Of a stretch of 64,000 nt of DNA, positions 34,242 to 44,377 are shown one piece after another (position 1 is the first letter of the stretch; each line of letters begins with the position of its first letter). The position numbers and the translations under genes are program-made. The notes beneath the pieces are model-generated. The model did not search any database. It was given only the letters and a program-made list of their open reading frames with translations, and was not told the DNA's origin. Source of the DNA: CAWCOU01 sp963797335 (GTDB taxonomy: Bacteria; Pseudomonadota; Gammaproteobacteria; JAURND01); NCBI GenBank assembly GCA_963797335.1, contig CAWCOU010000006.1:682001-746000 (forward strand). Direction: 5' to 3'.

Positions 34242-35438
34242 ATGAACTCAATAAAAATTCCTATTATCCTAGCGATAGCCGTTGCGCTGGGTCGCTTTGC
34301 CTTGGATACCTACCTTCCAGCCTTTCCCATCATGGCTGCCGCGATGCAGACCACAGATGAACACATGGGTCTTACCCTCAGTGTGTATATATTTGGGCTA
34401 GCGCTTAGTCAATTGATTGGGGGGCCGCTCTCCGATTACCTTGGTCGCGCTAAAGTGATATTTTCCGGCTTGCTCATTTTTGCCTTTGCCAGCCTCATGT
34501 TGGCGTTCAGCCATACGTTCACGGAGCTGCTGCTGTGGCGCGTCATCCAAGCGTTAGGTGGTGGTTGGAGCGTTGTCAGCATCCCTGCCATCATCCGGGA
34601 TCGTACCATCGGCAAAGAAACCGTCAAGTTAATTAGTATGGTGGCGTTAATCTCCACCATTGCACCTGCATTGGCGCCCAGTATTGGCAGCCTTATCATT
34701 AGCCGAACAGGTTGGCAGGGCATTTTTATATTTTTATGCGTTTATGCTTTGCTTACCATTTTATTACTACGGATTTTTATTTTTAATATTAAGCCGCTTG
34801 CTAAATCTGAACCTAAGAAATTTTCATTCTTTGCTGGTTATGCTTTGATTCTTAAGAATGAGCTGGGCGTCTATTTAATCTTAGTGCAAGCCTTTGTCTT
34901 TAGCATCATGACTATATTTTTGACCCATGCCTCGTTTATTTATCAGCAATGGTTTTCTTTGTCAAATTTTCAGTTCTCACTTTTATTTGGCCTTAATATT
35001 GTCGTCATGTGCTTGCTTAATTTGTTGAACCGTTGGTTGTTACGCTGGTTTTACCCGGGAACGTTGCTGATTTGGGCCGTCTGCGCTCAAGCGGTTGTCA
35101 TTCTGGCTCTATGTCTGCTGATCCATTTCACCCCTATTCACCTACTCGCATTTACACCATTTATCATGCTGACCATTGGTCTGTTCGGTGCGATATCGCC
35201 TAATAATCAAGCCTGTTATTTACAATGTTTTCCAAACAATACGGCAACCGCCGTTGCGCTGATGGGAGCAATACATTTAGTGATTGGGGGTAGTCTTAGT
35301 GCTTTATCAGTTGAACTGGCAGATGGTAGCTTACGCCCGATTATGATCATGATGGCCATCTGCGGCTGCATAGCCATCGTATGCGCATCGAGAGCTTTTT
35401 GGATTATGAAGAAAATAAAACTAAGCCATCAATTTTAG
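34242..35438 (+). CDS. MFS drug-resistance exporter, Bcr/CflA-like
   Basis: This protein of about 398 residues has twelve predicted membrane helices and belongs to the drug:H+ antiporter group of the major facilitator superfamily. The N-terminal helix carries LDTYLPAFP, and the loop 2-3 signature appears as GGPLSDYLGRAKV, close to Bcr/CflA exporters. WRVIQALGGG follows in helix 4. It probably exports a small compound out of the cell. I prefer the ATG at 34242 over the adjacent GTG at 34239. It is divergent from giant protein A and sits between it and giant protein B, opposite in strand. Confidence 0.87.
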   Translation: MNSIKIPIILAIAVALGRFALDTYLPAFPIMAAAMQTTDEHMGLTLSVYIFGLALSQLIGGPLSDYLGRAKVIFSGLLIFAFASLMLAFSHTFTELLLWRVIQALGGGWSVVSIPAIIRDRTIGKETVKLISMVALISTIAPALAPSIGSLIISRTGWQGIFIFLCVYALLTILLLRIFIFNIKPLAKSEPKKFSFFAGYALILKNELGVYLILVQAFVFSIMTIFLTHASFIYQQWFSLSNFQFSLLFGLNIVVMCLLNLLNRWLLRWFYPGTLLIWAVCAQAVVILALCLLIHFTPIHLLAFTPFIMLTIGLFGAISPNNQACYLQCFPNNTATAVALMGAIHLVIGGSLSALSVELADGSLRPIMIMMAICGCIAIVCASRAFWIMKKIKLSHQF

Positions 35439-35465
35439 CAACTCCCACGCCATCTCAAACACTCC

Positions 35466-35526
35466 ACGTCATCCCGAGCGTAGTGAGGGACCCCCTGAAC
35501 GTGGCACACATTAAACAAAAAAAAGA
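35466..35526. repeat. Dispersed intergenic element, second GTCATCCCGAGCG copy
   Basis: GTCATCCCGAGCGTAGTGAG, a CCTGAACGTGGCAC segment and a run of A match the element at 9567-9641 in inverse orientation. It lies between the MFS gene and the end of giant protein B. Confidence 0.7.
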
Positions 35527-35604
35527 GGCATCAACTGTGAAATTAAAAAATCACCCTTGAGGCGCAGGCGAGCCCAGCCCATGCTCCTAGGAGAGCTGTT
35601 CTCT

Positions 35605-38600
35605 TCACTTACTACCGGGTTTTTTAGAGGACGTGGAATCAGATGAGGGTGTAGAGGGAGGTGCTGAAGAGAGGCTTTGAGTTGAAAAAAAGCTTGATTT
35701 CTCTGGTTTCGGTAAAGGCTGGAAATTTTTTCTCAACTTTAATAATTCATCATTCAATTCTTTCAATGACCCTCTCTCTTTACTGGTTTTTAAAAAACCC
35801 GTTTGAAGTATAAAGAGTTTACCTAAATCTTTATCAGAATCGCAAGCATCTTTCAAAAGATCTAATTTGTTTTGACTGGTTTTCAATCCTAGCAAATACT
35901 CACACATCGCTTTCTTAGCTTTTTTTAGTGTATTTTTATCGTATTTATCAAGCCACTCATACCCATTGATCCGCTCTCTGCTTAGTTCATCAGCTAGCCT
36001 AAATTTAACCATCCATGTTAAAAACTGAAGATCAGGCGAACTAGAAATATAAGGCGAACTCGTACTAGGAGTAATCCTACTTGCCACAAAGAAACCTTGA
36101 TCGTCAACACAATATGACTCGTTTAACAAACCATCCTTCAACAGAGCAACTAGAGTTTTTCCATCATTCCTATCAGCCAGAGCATTGAAAACAGTTTTTT
36201 TCTTAAAATCCGTTTCAACAGGTTTATCAGAGACATTATTAAATTTGAGTAATAAATGGGGCAATATAAATGGCATCGTTTCTAAATTATATTTGCGAAT
36301 GGCCTTCAATAAACCAAAAAACTGCTCTTTAATACTCATATCGTCTTGCCAAGCCACTGCCCAAGCTAAATTTAAATTATTTTTCTCTGGGTATGGCTTC
36401 AACATTAACTGATGAATAGCAGCTACTAAATTGCTGGCCTTCGGTTTTTTGCTAGAGCTCTGTTTTTCCATTTTGCCTGGTGCTGATCTCTTTTTTTCAA
36501 CAGCGATCAAGCTATTCTCTTCATTAAGATCAATTTCTGTAGAAATTAAGGCAGTAATTAAATCTAAAAATTGTTTTTTTACTGCCTCACTGTGTTTAAG
36601 CATAATGGGGAATCCACTATATTCCAACATATGAGCAATAATCCTGATATAACCATAATTTTTATCTTTTTCACTCATGATTCGAAGTTTATCGATTAAT
36701 TTTAAAAATAAATTAACCGTTTCATCTGGACAATTATTAGCAAGTTCATAGCTGAAAACCGAATCTTTATTGCGAATTTCGTGTAAAAAGTCCAATACAC
36801 CCACACGATCTTTTTCTGCCATCTTATTTAATAAGTCCAAAAATCGATGGACTATGATAGGATCTTGTTTAGTAATACTAGAAAAGTCTCCTCTCGGATC
36901 AACCAGTACTCTTAGCATCTCAATCATTTGATGGGTACTTATAACACACTTATCTGAACGAGCAGGTATCGGTTGTAAAGGCTTTGAATCTAAATTTAAA
37001 GACCCTGAACTCTCGATTTCATCGTCTCCCACCCACTGTATAAAGCTCTTTAAAGGAATACTTTCATATTTTAGATCATCTGCCTTTCTCAACAATAAAT
37101 TTACACTTGTTTGACTCAAGTGTTTGTATGCTTCTTTGGGTATACACCCCTGACAGATAAAACCAAATAACAATTTATTCATTGCATTATTATCAAACTC
37201 TGAATATTCATATAACCTATCAAAAAATCTTTTGTAAAAATCTTTATCTCCGGTACTCGCTGCCTCAAATAAGTTTAAAAATAGTTTTTCTAATTTTTCG
37301 AGATCAGAAAGAGGCGCCATCTTGCTGTCTGGATGAGAGACAACGAGAGTGGTTGATGTTTCTAAATCTTCTTCGACAGGAAACTCTTTGATTCTTTTAC
37401 TCTCCCCATCAAAATAATTTGATTTAGGGATACCCGTGGTATTTAATCTAATTTCTTCCACGAATATCTCATCGAGCAGAGGGTCGGGGGTTTTTTCTAA
37501 AACTTTATCACAAATGCTAAAGAACTTTTGTATACCAGGACACCCTAAGTACTTCTTCCGCTGGTCCGGAGATGTAACACTCAGTAGATAAGAGTATATA
37601 GCGTTCCTTACTTTCCATAGTTCACTGGCGCTAACATTTTGTTCCAACCATTGATAACCAGTAGTTAACGGTGTGCCAGAATCTTTCGGTTGCTGCGAAA
37701 AAATTTTTGGAGTCATTCCTATACTTGCCGATTTTTCTATATATACCTGGCCTTGATTCGAATAAAAACTTCCATCTAAAAAACCTTGGCTAAATAAAAA
37801 AAACAATGATTTGACATCTTTTTGTTTAACCAACTCTTTAAACATCGAATTTTGATTCGGTGATAAGTTCTCTATTCGATGATCTGAAATAAAGACAATA
37901 TAAGGGAGTAAAAAAGCAGTTAGTTCGGTTGGGCGAGATGGCAGGCACAAATCACGTAAAAGCCGGAGAAAACTCTCTTTAACTGACGCTTCAGTTTGCA
38001 TTGCCACTGCTGTACATATATTGGGATAGTAGCTTCCAAACGGCTGTTTAAGTAAATTTAGAACATCGCTTTTCTTTGACTTAGCAAGAGACTCCAACAA
38101 TTCTATGAATCGATGCTTTATATCATGCTCTGGGGTTTCCATAATAGCAAAGCCAAAAAATCGTATGCTATCAATAAATTTTACCCTATTTTCTTTACTC
38201 AAACCCTGCCTTAGTAATTCCTCCATTAGGGTAATAAATCTCTCTAACACTTCCTTAGGTTGATGTATAGCTAGTAAATAGCTGAATTTGGAATCAAACG
38301 CTGTCAGCCAGGTAAGTATTTTTTCAGGGTGTTTTTTACGAAGGCTATTTAATAAATTCAGGAATGAACCAATGACTTTGGGTGAAAACATAGTCATATT
38401 GTCAAAATTATTGGAAGGATTCATCTCGTCCAACCAACGAGAAAATCTTCTACTTGAGCATTTTTTACTAAGCGCCGCTAATAGACCAAAAGCTTTTAAG
38501 GAGCTTTTTTCTTCTTCGAAAAAAAATAAATTTAATTCAGCGCAAAACTTTAAATAAAGAGAAATTACTTTTTCTCTGTTCTCCTCTGCCACTAGAGTCG

Positions 38601-39081
38601 GTGTTTCAACCCTGGATTTTAATGGAATATTGTTAGACTCTCCTAAAACTTTACCTTTTTCGTCCCCAGTAATAAAACCTTTTTTTTCAATGTGATTTAG
38701 AAATTGAACAATGGCTTCTTGATTTTTTGAGATATTAATAAAAGCATTATCTAAATTACCAGCGACCGTATTGTCAATAAAAGAGTAAACTAATCTTGCA
38801 TGTTTTTGGGTTATGTCTTTGTATGTCGACTTTGAAAGTGGCGCTCCTTCCAATAATGCTTGCAAAATAGTCAAGACAACGGTTGCTGGTTTCTTACGTT
38901 GGATCATGCAATGACGTAAGGCCATAAATGCGCTGGATACTTCCCCCCCTGGCGATTTGCTCTCCAACGGTACGTGCGCAGATTTAATAGAACCGGGGAG
39001 AATGCTGGGTGGAGTATTGATGCTGGGGGAGCTACTGGGCAAAGGACTAAGCTCAGTCTTTTTGGGTAATAACGAACTCAT
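35605..39081 (-). CDS. Giant helical two-module protein B (1158 residues), paralog of A
   Basis: This protein of about 1,158 residues has a Ser/Pro-rich N terminus and a tail ending SSKKPGSK. Module 1 has a helical array with recurrent FLNLLNSLRKK-type units, a block ending QGFLDGSF and GYQWLEQN near residue 475. Module 2 repeats this with GLLNESYCVDDQG and GYEWLDKYD near residue 1042, then YLLGLKTSQNK and LGKLFIL. LNTTGIPKSNYFD parallels LNCVGLPKKHVFD of protein A. No catalytic motif is visible. A GTG at 39093 is possible, but the CGGTGA box then overlaps the coding start. TTAATATT about 55 bases before the start is a single half of the PmrA-type box; no second half is seen. Confidence 0.82.
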   Translation of the reverse strand: MSSLLPKKTELSPLPSSSPSINTPPSILPGSIKSAHVPLESKSPGGEVSSAFMALRHCMIQRKKPATVVLTILQALLEGAPLSKSTYKDITQKHARLVYSFIDNTVAGNLDNAFINISKNQEAIVQFLNHIEKKGFITGDEKGKVLGESNNIPLKSRVETPTLVAEENREKVISLYLKFCAELNLFFFEEEKSSLKAFGLLAALSKKCSSRRFSRWLDEMNPSNNFDNMTMFSPKVIGSFLNLLNSLRKKHPEKILTWLTAFDSKFSYLLAIHQPKEVLERFITLMEELLRQGLSKENRVKFIDSIRFFGFAIMETPEHDIKHRFIELLESLAKSKKSDVLNLLKQPFGSYYPNICTAVAMQTEASVKESFLRLLRDLCLPSRPTELTAFLLPYIVFISDHRIENLSPNQNSMFKELVKQKDVKSLFFLFSQGFLDGSFYSNQGQVYIEKSASIGMTPKIFSQQPKDSGTPLTTGYQWLEQNVSASELWKVRNAIYSYLLSVTSPDQRKKYLGCPGIQKFFSICDKVLEKTPDPLLDEIFVEEIRLNTTGIPKSNYFDGESKRIKEFPVEEDLETSTTLVVSHPDSKMAPLSDLEKLEKLFLNLFEAASTGDKDFYKRFFDRLYEYSEFDNNAMNKLLFGFICQGCIPKEAYKHLSQTSVNLLLRKADDLKYESIPLKSFIQWVGDDEIESSGSLNLDSKPLQPIPARSDKCVISTHQMIEMLRVLVDPRGDFSSITKQDPIIVHRFLDLLNKMAEKDRVGVLDFLHEIRNKDSVFSYELANNCPDETVNLFLKLIDKLRIMSEKDKNYGYIRIIAHMLEYSGFPIMLKHSEAVKKQFLDLITALISTEIDLNEENSLIAVEKKRSAPGKMEKQSSSKKPKASNLVAAIHQLMLKPYPEKNNLNLAWAVAWQDDMSIKEQFFGLLKAIRKYNLETMPFILPHLLLKFNNVSDKPVETDFKKKTVFNALADRNDGKTLVALLKDGLLNESYCVDDQGFFVASRITPSTSSPYISSSPDLQFLTWMVKFRLADELSRERINGYEWLDKYDKNTLKKAKKAMCEYLLGLKTSQNKLDLLKDACDSDKDLGKLFILQTGFLKTSKERGSLKELNDELLKLRKNFQPLPKPEKSSFFSTQSLSSAPPSTPSSDSTSSKKPGSK

Positions 39082-39325
39082 GAAAACTGTCACCGAAAGA
39101 TATTCAATATATTGCTTTTCGTCTCATATTTTATAATATTAACATAATTAAAAACAAAAAAATAGAGATAAGGAGCAAAAAATGGTTGGGTTGGACCAAA
39201 TTTACGTTTTAAATCCTCTCTCCTTGACTTATAATGCTTTGGGAATTTGGGAATTATTCGGTGTAGCCCACAATAATCCCTTAACAATCAAATGTATGCC
39301 ACTTTTCCATAGGAGATCATGAATC

Positions 39326-39751
39326 ATGAAGAAATCCATTTGCTTTGCCGCCGCTATTTTCGGCATTCTCTTTACCAGTGCAGCCTTTGCCACGGCACCC
39401 ACTCCAACCACTGTTACCTGCCCAGCCGCGACTTCACTGACTTGCAGTGTCAGCGGCAATAATCATTTTTATAGTGCCACTGGCGGGACTCCTGCCGGAA
39501 ATTGGGTCTCTAATTTTTATGCTTCCCCCAATTGCCCCCCTGTCCAAAAACTAAATTTTGTGATTGCCTCAACAGGTGATGCGGGTGCTCAAGTGTTATG
39601 CACTTATCCCATGACAGCAGACGGGGTTCAAATCTTTCAGCCCAGCTCACCCAGCTATTGTGTACAACCTTTCGTGTGCCCACCGTCAGCAACGCGTACG
39701 GTAGCTGGTTATTGTGTAGCATTTGGTCAGAGCAGCTGCCTTACCCCCTAG
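39326..39751 (+). CDS. Small Cys-rich secreted protein
   Basis: This 141-residue protein has a standard signal peptide (ICFAAAIFGILFTSAAFA) followed by a Thr/Pro-rich start and about eight cysteines (in TCPA, LTCSVSG, NCPP, VLCTY, SYCV, FVCPP, GYCV and SSCLTP) that suggest disulfide bonding in the periplasm or outside. GGAG lies before the ATG. I recognise no family. It stands between giant proteins B and C on the opposite strand and is followed by the CCCCTGGGAGC palindrome. Confidence 0.78.
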   Translation: MKKSICFAAAIFGILFTSAAFATAPTPTTVTCPAATSLTCSVSGNNHFYSATGGTPAGNWVSNFYASPNCPPVQKLNFVIASTGDAGAQVLCTYPMTADGVQIFQPSSPSYCVQPFVCPPSATRTVAGYCVAFGQSSCLTP

Positions 39752-39765
39752 TAAAGTGGTCTCTT

Positions 39766-39804
39766 CCCCTGGGAGCACGGCGGCTCGCCTGCGCTCCCGG
39801 GAGA
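39766..39804. repeat. GC-rich palindromic repeat (CCCCTGGGAGC family)
   Basis: A 38-base hairpin of the same family as 23584-23622, here after the Cys-rich secreted gene. A short repeat AGATACGGGGTC(T/C)TGTCGCTGC further on (about 39853) also recurs near 20437, so several dispersed repeats share this gap. Confidence 0.6.
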
Positions 39805-39976
39805 CGATGACTCAAAAGACGCAACAGCTCAGCCACCCCTCACTTATCCACTCTATAAATCTGAAGATACGGGGTCTTGTCGCTGCGGTACCTCGTTTTG
39901 CTGGGGCAAAACAAGGGCTCCCCCTCCGCGCCACCCCTTCTGATAGCTAGACAGAACCCATGTAACTATAGACCCT

Positions 39977-42607
39977 TCACTTCACACCAGGTGAGGGGGT
40001 TTTTTCATCTTGAAAGTTATCTAGGTAGTTATTTATAAAAGTGTCTTCTGCAAGTGGCCCCATTTTCAGAAGCAACCTATGTTCACTATGAGTGATTGAT
40101 TTTCCTTGCCGCATCTTTTCTAAAACCTCAATGCGCCTTTCATGAGCTTCAATTCCGCGCAAAACAGGTTCAACACTTGGGTCTTCCGGAGCTAAATGAG
40201 ACATCTCAGTATTACTTACCTTCCACAAGGAATTTATTGCTTTCTTTAGCTCTTTTATATAACCGGATAATTTTATCTTCTCTTCTTCATGTATAGATAT
40301 CACTTGCAGACTGGAGTCATTCTTTGACTCAACTAATGAAAAAGGACTTGAAGAGGTACAATCACTCGGTAATGCGCGTGAGGAACTTAAAAATCGACTG
40401 CTCGATGCAGCAATGCTTGACGTTGACAATAATACTTGAGAGGGGCTAGATGAGGGGGAACTCGAAGACATAGAATGGCTACCTGATGAGGAACCGCTGT
40501 TTGATTGTAAATCAGTCTTCTTAGACCCAAATATTTTTTCTAACTTATCATATAGTTTTTCCAATTTGCCATAAGTACCCACCCCTGATCTCGGATTGAA
40601 TCCAAATTGATGGGTTTTAAATTTAAAAAACCTGCCTAAAGGGTATGCCTCACCACCCTTGCATGCACTACCCACTATTTGGTATTTTTCCTTAGTATTT
40701 TCTAGTCCCTTAATATATTTGTATACAGCCTTTTTTGTGTTTCCAATAACATCAGCACCAAAAGATCTCAACACTTGATATCCAGTTTCTTTCCTATCTT
40801 TACCGATCTTACGATCAAACAGTCCCCTCTCGATGCACTCACAAAGTAACTGTCCATTTTGGCTACTAATTGCCTCTAGGAGTAAAGAACGATCATCTGC
40901 GAGTAAAACACGCTCATCTAACGAAAAAGCGGTACTTCTAGGTATACCAAATGAACCACCCCTATCATCGTGAAATTTTCTAAACCCTGTTTTTAACTTC
41001 TTATCATCTTCATCATGACTAGTTTCCCTCAGGGTATTAAATCCACTCGTGTTAACAACGATCTCTAACAATTGCAGTAATTTATTTAATTTGCTTCGTT
41101 TTTCACCCTCAGTTTTACTGATATTCTCTGAAATATACGCTATTAATTTTTCAATATCGTCACGACGGCATTTCTTTAACCACTCCATCGCATCCACTAC
41201 ATTAGGACAATCAGATTTTTGAATGGCGGCAAATTCTACTGATTCCTCCTGGGCAAACACGGGTAACATTCCTTTGCTGTTAATCAACAATCTTCCACTC
41301 AAGAAATCATTTTGAAATAAAAATAACAAAGTTTCCCAGTCTTCTTGTTGAATAAGTTGATCCCATGCACCAAGAAGTTCACATTCATAAAGTCTGTCGC
41401 CAACCCCATTCACAGCGATATGCATTAAAATGGGCGGTATTATAAATTTGCTAAAATTCTCTGGCTGATCTAATGTTTCTAAAAATTCTAAAAATTCCTT
41501 TTTGAATGACACATCAGCCTGAGACAATACCGCGACGCAAAAATTAGGCAAAAGTGCAGCTTTTGCGATATTGTTATCTGTCCTCCTCGCCGGATGATAA
41601 TAATCAGGAAATTTCATCATCTCTAAAACATGAGATGATAAATTTGATTCTTTAAAAGCGATGAGCAATTTCAAGAATTGAGCATTTAATTCTGAATTTT
41701 TGTGACGCAGAATGGGGAAACCGCAAAACTGAATACATCCCATTAATTTGTCACGATTCGTTTGCAGGTGTTCATTTAAATAAGCAATTAATGCCAAAAA
41801 TGTTTTCACCCGCTCAAGATCTCGGCAAGAGGTGATTCGGTAACATAGCTCCCTACCTGATTCTCCAGTCAAGCAAGCTAATACTCCTGCTGGGTGTGCT
41901 TCTTTTCGTTGATCTAAAAATGAAAGAAACCTATAGATTAACTTATCGGAATCGGCTTTTTCACTGATAAGATTTTTAAAATTATTACCCGCACTCATGC
42001 CTTTTAGCAAAACAAATTCCAGCGATGGTTTTACATTTTTCTGTTCGGAGAACTTATCTAACAAATTAAAAGATGACTCAACAACACCTTTAGCAAAAAA
42101 ATTGCTGTTACAAATTATAAAGAAATTACAAATATGCTTACGAACATCATCGTCAGCCAGTTTTTTAGGAGACTTGAACTCCGACATCGCATTTGAATCT
42201 TCTAACTTGCATCCATTTTTATGGGCATGATTTACAAATTCGTACAGTGGATCGCCTTCCTCAACACGCCTTGCTATCTGATTTAAAACGTTTTGCATTA
42301 AGTTTTTCTGATTGTCCCAGGGGGTAAGCGGGATGCTTTTTGTATGCTCCAACATAAAAATAAGCATTGATAGGAGGTCATCGTCCAGAGGCGAACGTGC
42401 GCAATTTTCCAAAAACTTTCGATGAAGTTCGGGATCAGTATGTTTTTCTAAAAATTTCTGAAAGCTCTCTAATAGACTCTCTTTTTCCTCCAAAGGAGCG
42501 CTTGGAGGACTGGCTGTAATTCCTAAAGCAGATGAACTGGGTGGTTGGCTACTATCAGTACCATTTTTCTTTCTTAAATTCGCTAACTCTAAATCATCAA
42601 TTACCAT
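39977..42607 (-). CDS. Giant helical protein C (876 residues), shortened paralog of A and B
   Basis: This 876-residue paralog has a helical array, a block QNDFLSGRLLINSKG and AMEWLKKCRRDD at residue ~475, the same position as in A and B. Module 2 is reduced. Only about 130 residues separate the first block from GYQVLRSFG (~607), which is followed by KYIKGLENTKEKYQ and YPLGRFFKFKTHQFG. The Ser-rich region after it (about residues 690-770) precedes a C-terminal helical segment absent from A and B. SFGIPRSTAF matches the shared GIPxSxxF junction. No catalytic motif is recognised. The gene ends near a CACTTCACACCAGGTGAG-type hairpin. Confidence 0.82.
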   Translation of the reverse strand: MVIDDLELANLRKKNGTDSSQPPSSSALGITASPPSAPLEEKESLLESFQKFLEKHTDPELHRKFLENCARSPLDDDLLSMLIFMLEHTKSIPLTPWDNQKNLMQNVLNQIARRVEEGDPLYEFVNHAHKNGCKLEDSNAMSEFKSPKKLADDDVRKHICNFFIICNSNFFAKGVVESSFNLLDKFSEQKNVKPSLEFVLLKGMSAGNNFKNLISEKADSDKLIYRFLSFLDQRKEAHPAGVLACLTGESGRELCYRITSCRDLERVKTFLALIAYLNEHLQTNRDKLMGCIQFCGFPILRHKNSELNAQFLKLLIAFKESNLSSHVLEMMKFPDYYHPARRTDNNIAKAALLPNFCVAVLSQADVSFKKEFLEFLETLDQPENFSKFIIPPILMHIAVNGVGDRLYECELLGAWDQLIQQEDWETLLFLFQNDFLSGRLLINSKGMLPVFAQEESVEFAAIQKSDCPNVVDAMEWLKKCRRDDIEKLIAYISENISKTEGEKRSKLNKLLQLLEIVVNTSGFNTLRETSHDEDDKKLKTGFRKFHDDRGGSFGIPRSTAFSLDERVLLADDRSLLLEAISSQNGQLLCECIERGLFDRKIGKDRKETGYQVLRSFGADVIGNTKKAVYKYIKGLENTKEKYQIVGSACKGGEAYPLGRFFKFKTHQFGFNPRSGVGTYGKLEKLYDKLEKIFGSKKTDLQSNSGSSSGSHSMSSSSPSSSPSQVLLSTSSIAASSSRFLSSSRALPSDCTSSSPFSLVESKNDSSLQVISIHEEEKIKLSGYIKELKKAINSLWKVSNTEMSHLAPEDPSVEPVLRGIEAHERRIEVLEKMRQGKSITHSEHRLLLKMGPLAEDTFINNYLDNFQDEKTPSPGVK

Positions 42608-42646
42608 TTTTTACCTACGATTAATTTTTTATACAGGGGTTTCAAC

Positions 42647-44170
42647 TCAATGATTTCGCTCACAATCGACGGCTACTACCCCTAACTCAGCCAACGATTC
42701 ATCCGAGCCTTTCGTCTCGGGAAATAATTGCTTAACCATGGCCACCGGTGGGCGACCGCCTAAACTGACCATAACAGCTGCAAGCGTAGCGAATATAAAT
42801 CCCGGCACTATTTCATAAAGCTGGAACCAGGCAAATTGTTTCCATACCAAAACAGTAACACAACCGACCAGGATGCTCGCTAGAGCCCCGTTTTTGGTTA
42901 AACGCGGCCAGACCAATGATAATAGAATCACCGGGCCAAATGCTGCCCCAAATCCGGCCCAGGCATAACTGACGATTTGCAGTACCTTACTCTCCGGATT
43001 TTGAGCGATCCATATAGCAATGCAAGCAATCAACAACACCATTATGCGACCGCACCATACTAACTCTCGCTGCGACGCATTTCTACGCAAGAATGTTTTA
43101 TAAATATCTTTGGTCAATGCGCTGGAGCAAACCAATAGCTGACAAGATAAGGTGCTCATGATCGCGGCCAGAATAGCCGCTAATAAAAAGCCGGCAATCC
43201 AAGGATTAAAAAAATGTTTTGCGGACTCAATAAAGACTAATTCTGGATTAGCAATAACCGCTGCACCGATGTCTGGGTGAGTGGAAAAATACGCATAACC
43301 AAAAAAACCAATGCTGACAGCGCCAAATAAACACAAACTCATCCAAACAATACTGATGCGTCGCGCGCCGGGAATGGTATCAGATGATTTAGCCGCCATA
43401 AAACGCACGAGAATATGAGGTTGACCAAAGTACCCTAATCCCCAACCTAACATGGAAATAATGCCCACAACACTGAGGTGGTTAATCATATTGACGTGCG
43501 TGGGTTTGCTAGCCACAATGGTGCCTATGCTATGCGCCACGCCGCCATTGGCGTGAATAATCATCAGCGGTACTAAAATTAAAGCGGTAATCATCAATGA
43601 GGCCTGTATGGTATCAGTCCAACTGACAGCCAAAAAACCTCCCAGAAAAACATATAAGATCGTTGCGATCGCACCCACCCAAATGGCTGTTTCATAAGGC
43701 ACACCGAACATATTTTGGAATAATTTCGCGCTAGCCACCACCCCGGAAGCGCAATAAATGGTGAAGAAAATTAAAATAACACTGACGGCAATGATGCGCA
43801 GACTATGGGATTTATCTTGAAAACGAGCGTCTAGGTAATCTGGAATGGTGAGGGAATTACGGCATTTTTCAGTGAAACTTCGCAATCGAGAAGCCACAAA
43901 TCGCCAATTAAGCCAGGCTCCTATGACCAGGCCAATGGCTATCCATGCGCCGGAAATACCGGAGAGATAAATTGCTCCCGGTAAACCCATGAGCAGCCAC
44001 CCGCTCATATCGGAAGCCCCGGCCGATAAGGCCGTCACCCATTTCCCCAGCTTTCGACCGCCTAAGATATAATCGGAAAGGTTTTGGGTGGATCTATACC
44101 CCCACCAACCCAGTAGGAACATGCCAAAAATGTAGATCAAGAACGTAATAACGGTTTGGTAGTGAGCCAT
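42647..44170 (-). CDS. putP: Sodium/proline symporter PutP
   Basis: This 507-residue inner-membrane transporter of the SSS family has about 13 helices. The N-terminal LGGRKLGKWVTALSAGASDMSGWLLMG is the PutP signature covering the sodium and proline sites (shown here only to place it; key residues are the SAGASDMSGW run). PutP couples Na+ influx to proline uptake. The length fits the family. It lies 39 bases before giant protein C on the same strand but is probably independent. Confidence 0.93.
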   Translation of the reverse strand: MAHYQTVITFLIYIFGMFLLGWWGYRSTQNLSDYILGGRKLGKWVTALSAGASDMSGWLLMGLPGAIYLSGISGAWIAIGLVIGAWLNWRFVASRLRSFTEKCRNSLTIPDYLDARFQDKSHSLRIIAVSVILIFFTIYCASGVVASAKLFQNMFGVPYETAIWVGAIATILYVFLGGFLAVSWTDTIQASLMITALILVPLMIIHANGGVAHSIGTIVASKPTHVNMINHLSVVGIISMLGWGLGYFGQPHILVRFMAAKSSDTIPGARRISIVWMSLCLFGAVSIGFFGYAYFSTHPDIGAAVIANPELVFIESAKHFFNPWIAGFLLAAILAAIMSTLSCQLLVCSSALTKDIYKTFLRRNASQRELVWCGRIMVLLIACIAIWIAQNPESKVLQIVSYAWAGFGAAFGPVILLSLVWPRLTKNGALASILVGCVTVLVWKQFAWFQLYEIVPGFIFATLAAVMVSLGGRPPVAMVKQLFPETKGSDESLAELGVVAVDCERNH

Positions 44171-44377
44171 GGCAACAAGTTCTCGCGCGATTCAATAAAA
44201 AATACAACAAATCATTATAAATAAATACAATTTTATGTAATTTTCATATTTATTGTGGTCCATAGCATTTTTATTGTCTCAAATATTGATGAATTCTTCC
44301 ATAACATGATTTAAATATTTCAAATCCTAGGAAACACCCGAACCTAAGCGGGGGTAGGATCGTTTTAGTAGTGGCTT

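Noticed and set aside
39135..39142. TTAATATT before giant protein B considered as a PmrA box
   Set aside because: PmrA boxes need two tandem halves; only one is present, and proteins A and C lack it.
44171..44377. Gap between putP and the UbiC-like gene searched for an RNA or small gene
   Set aside because: Only AT-rich DNA and a weak CCTAGGAAAC-type motif; nothing supportable.
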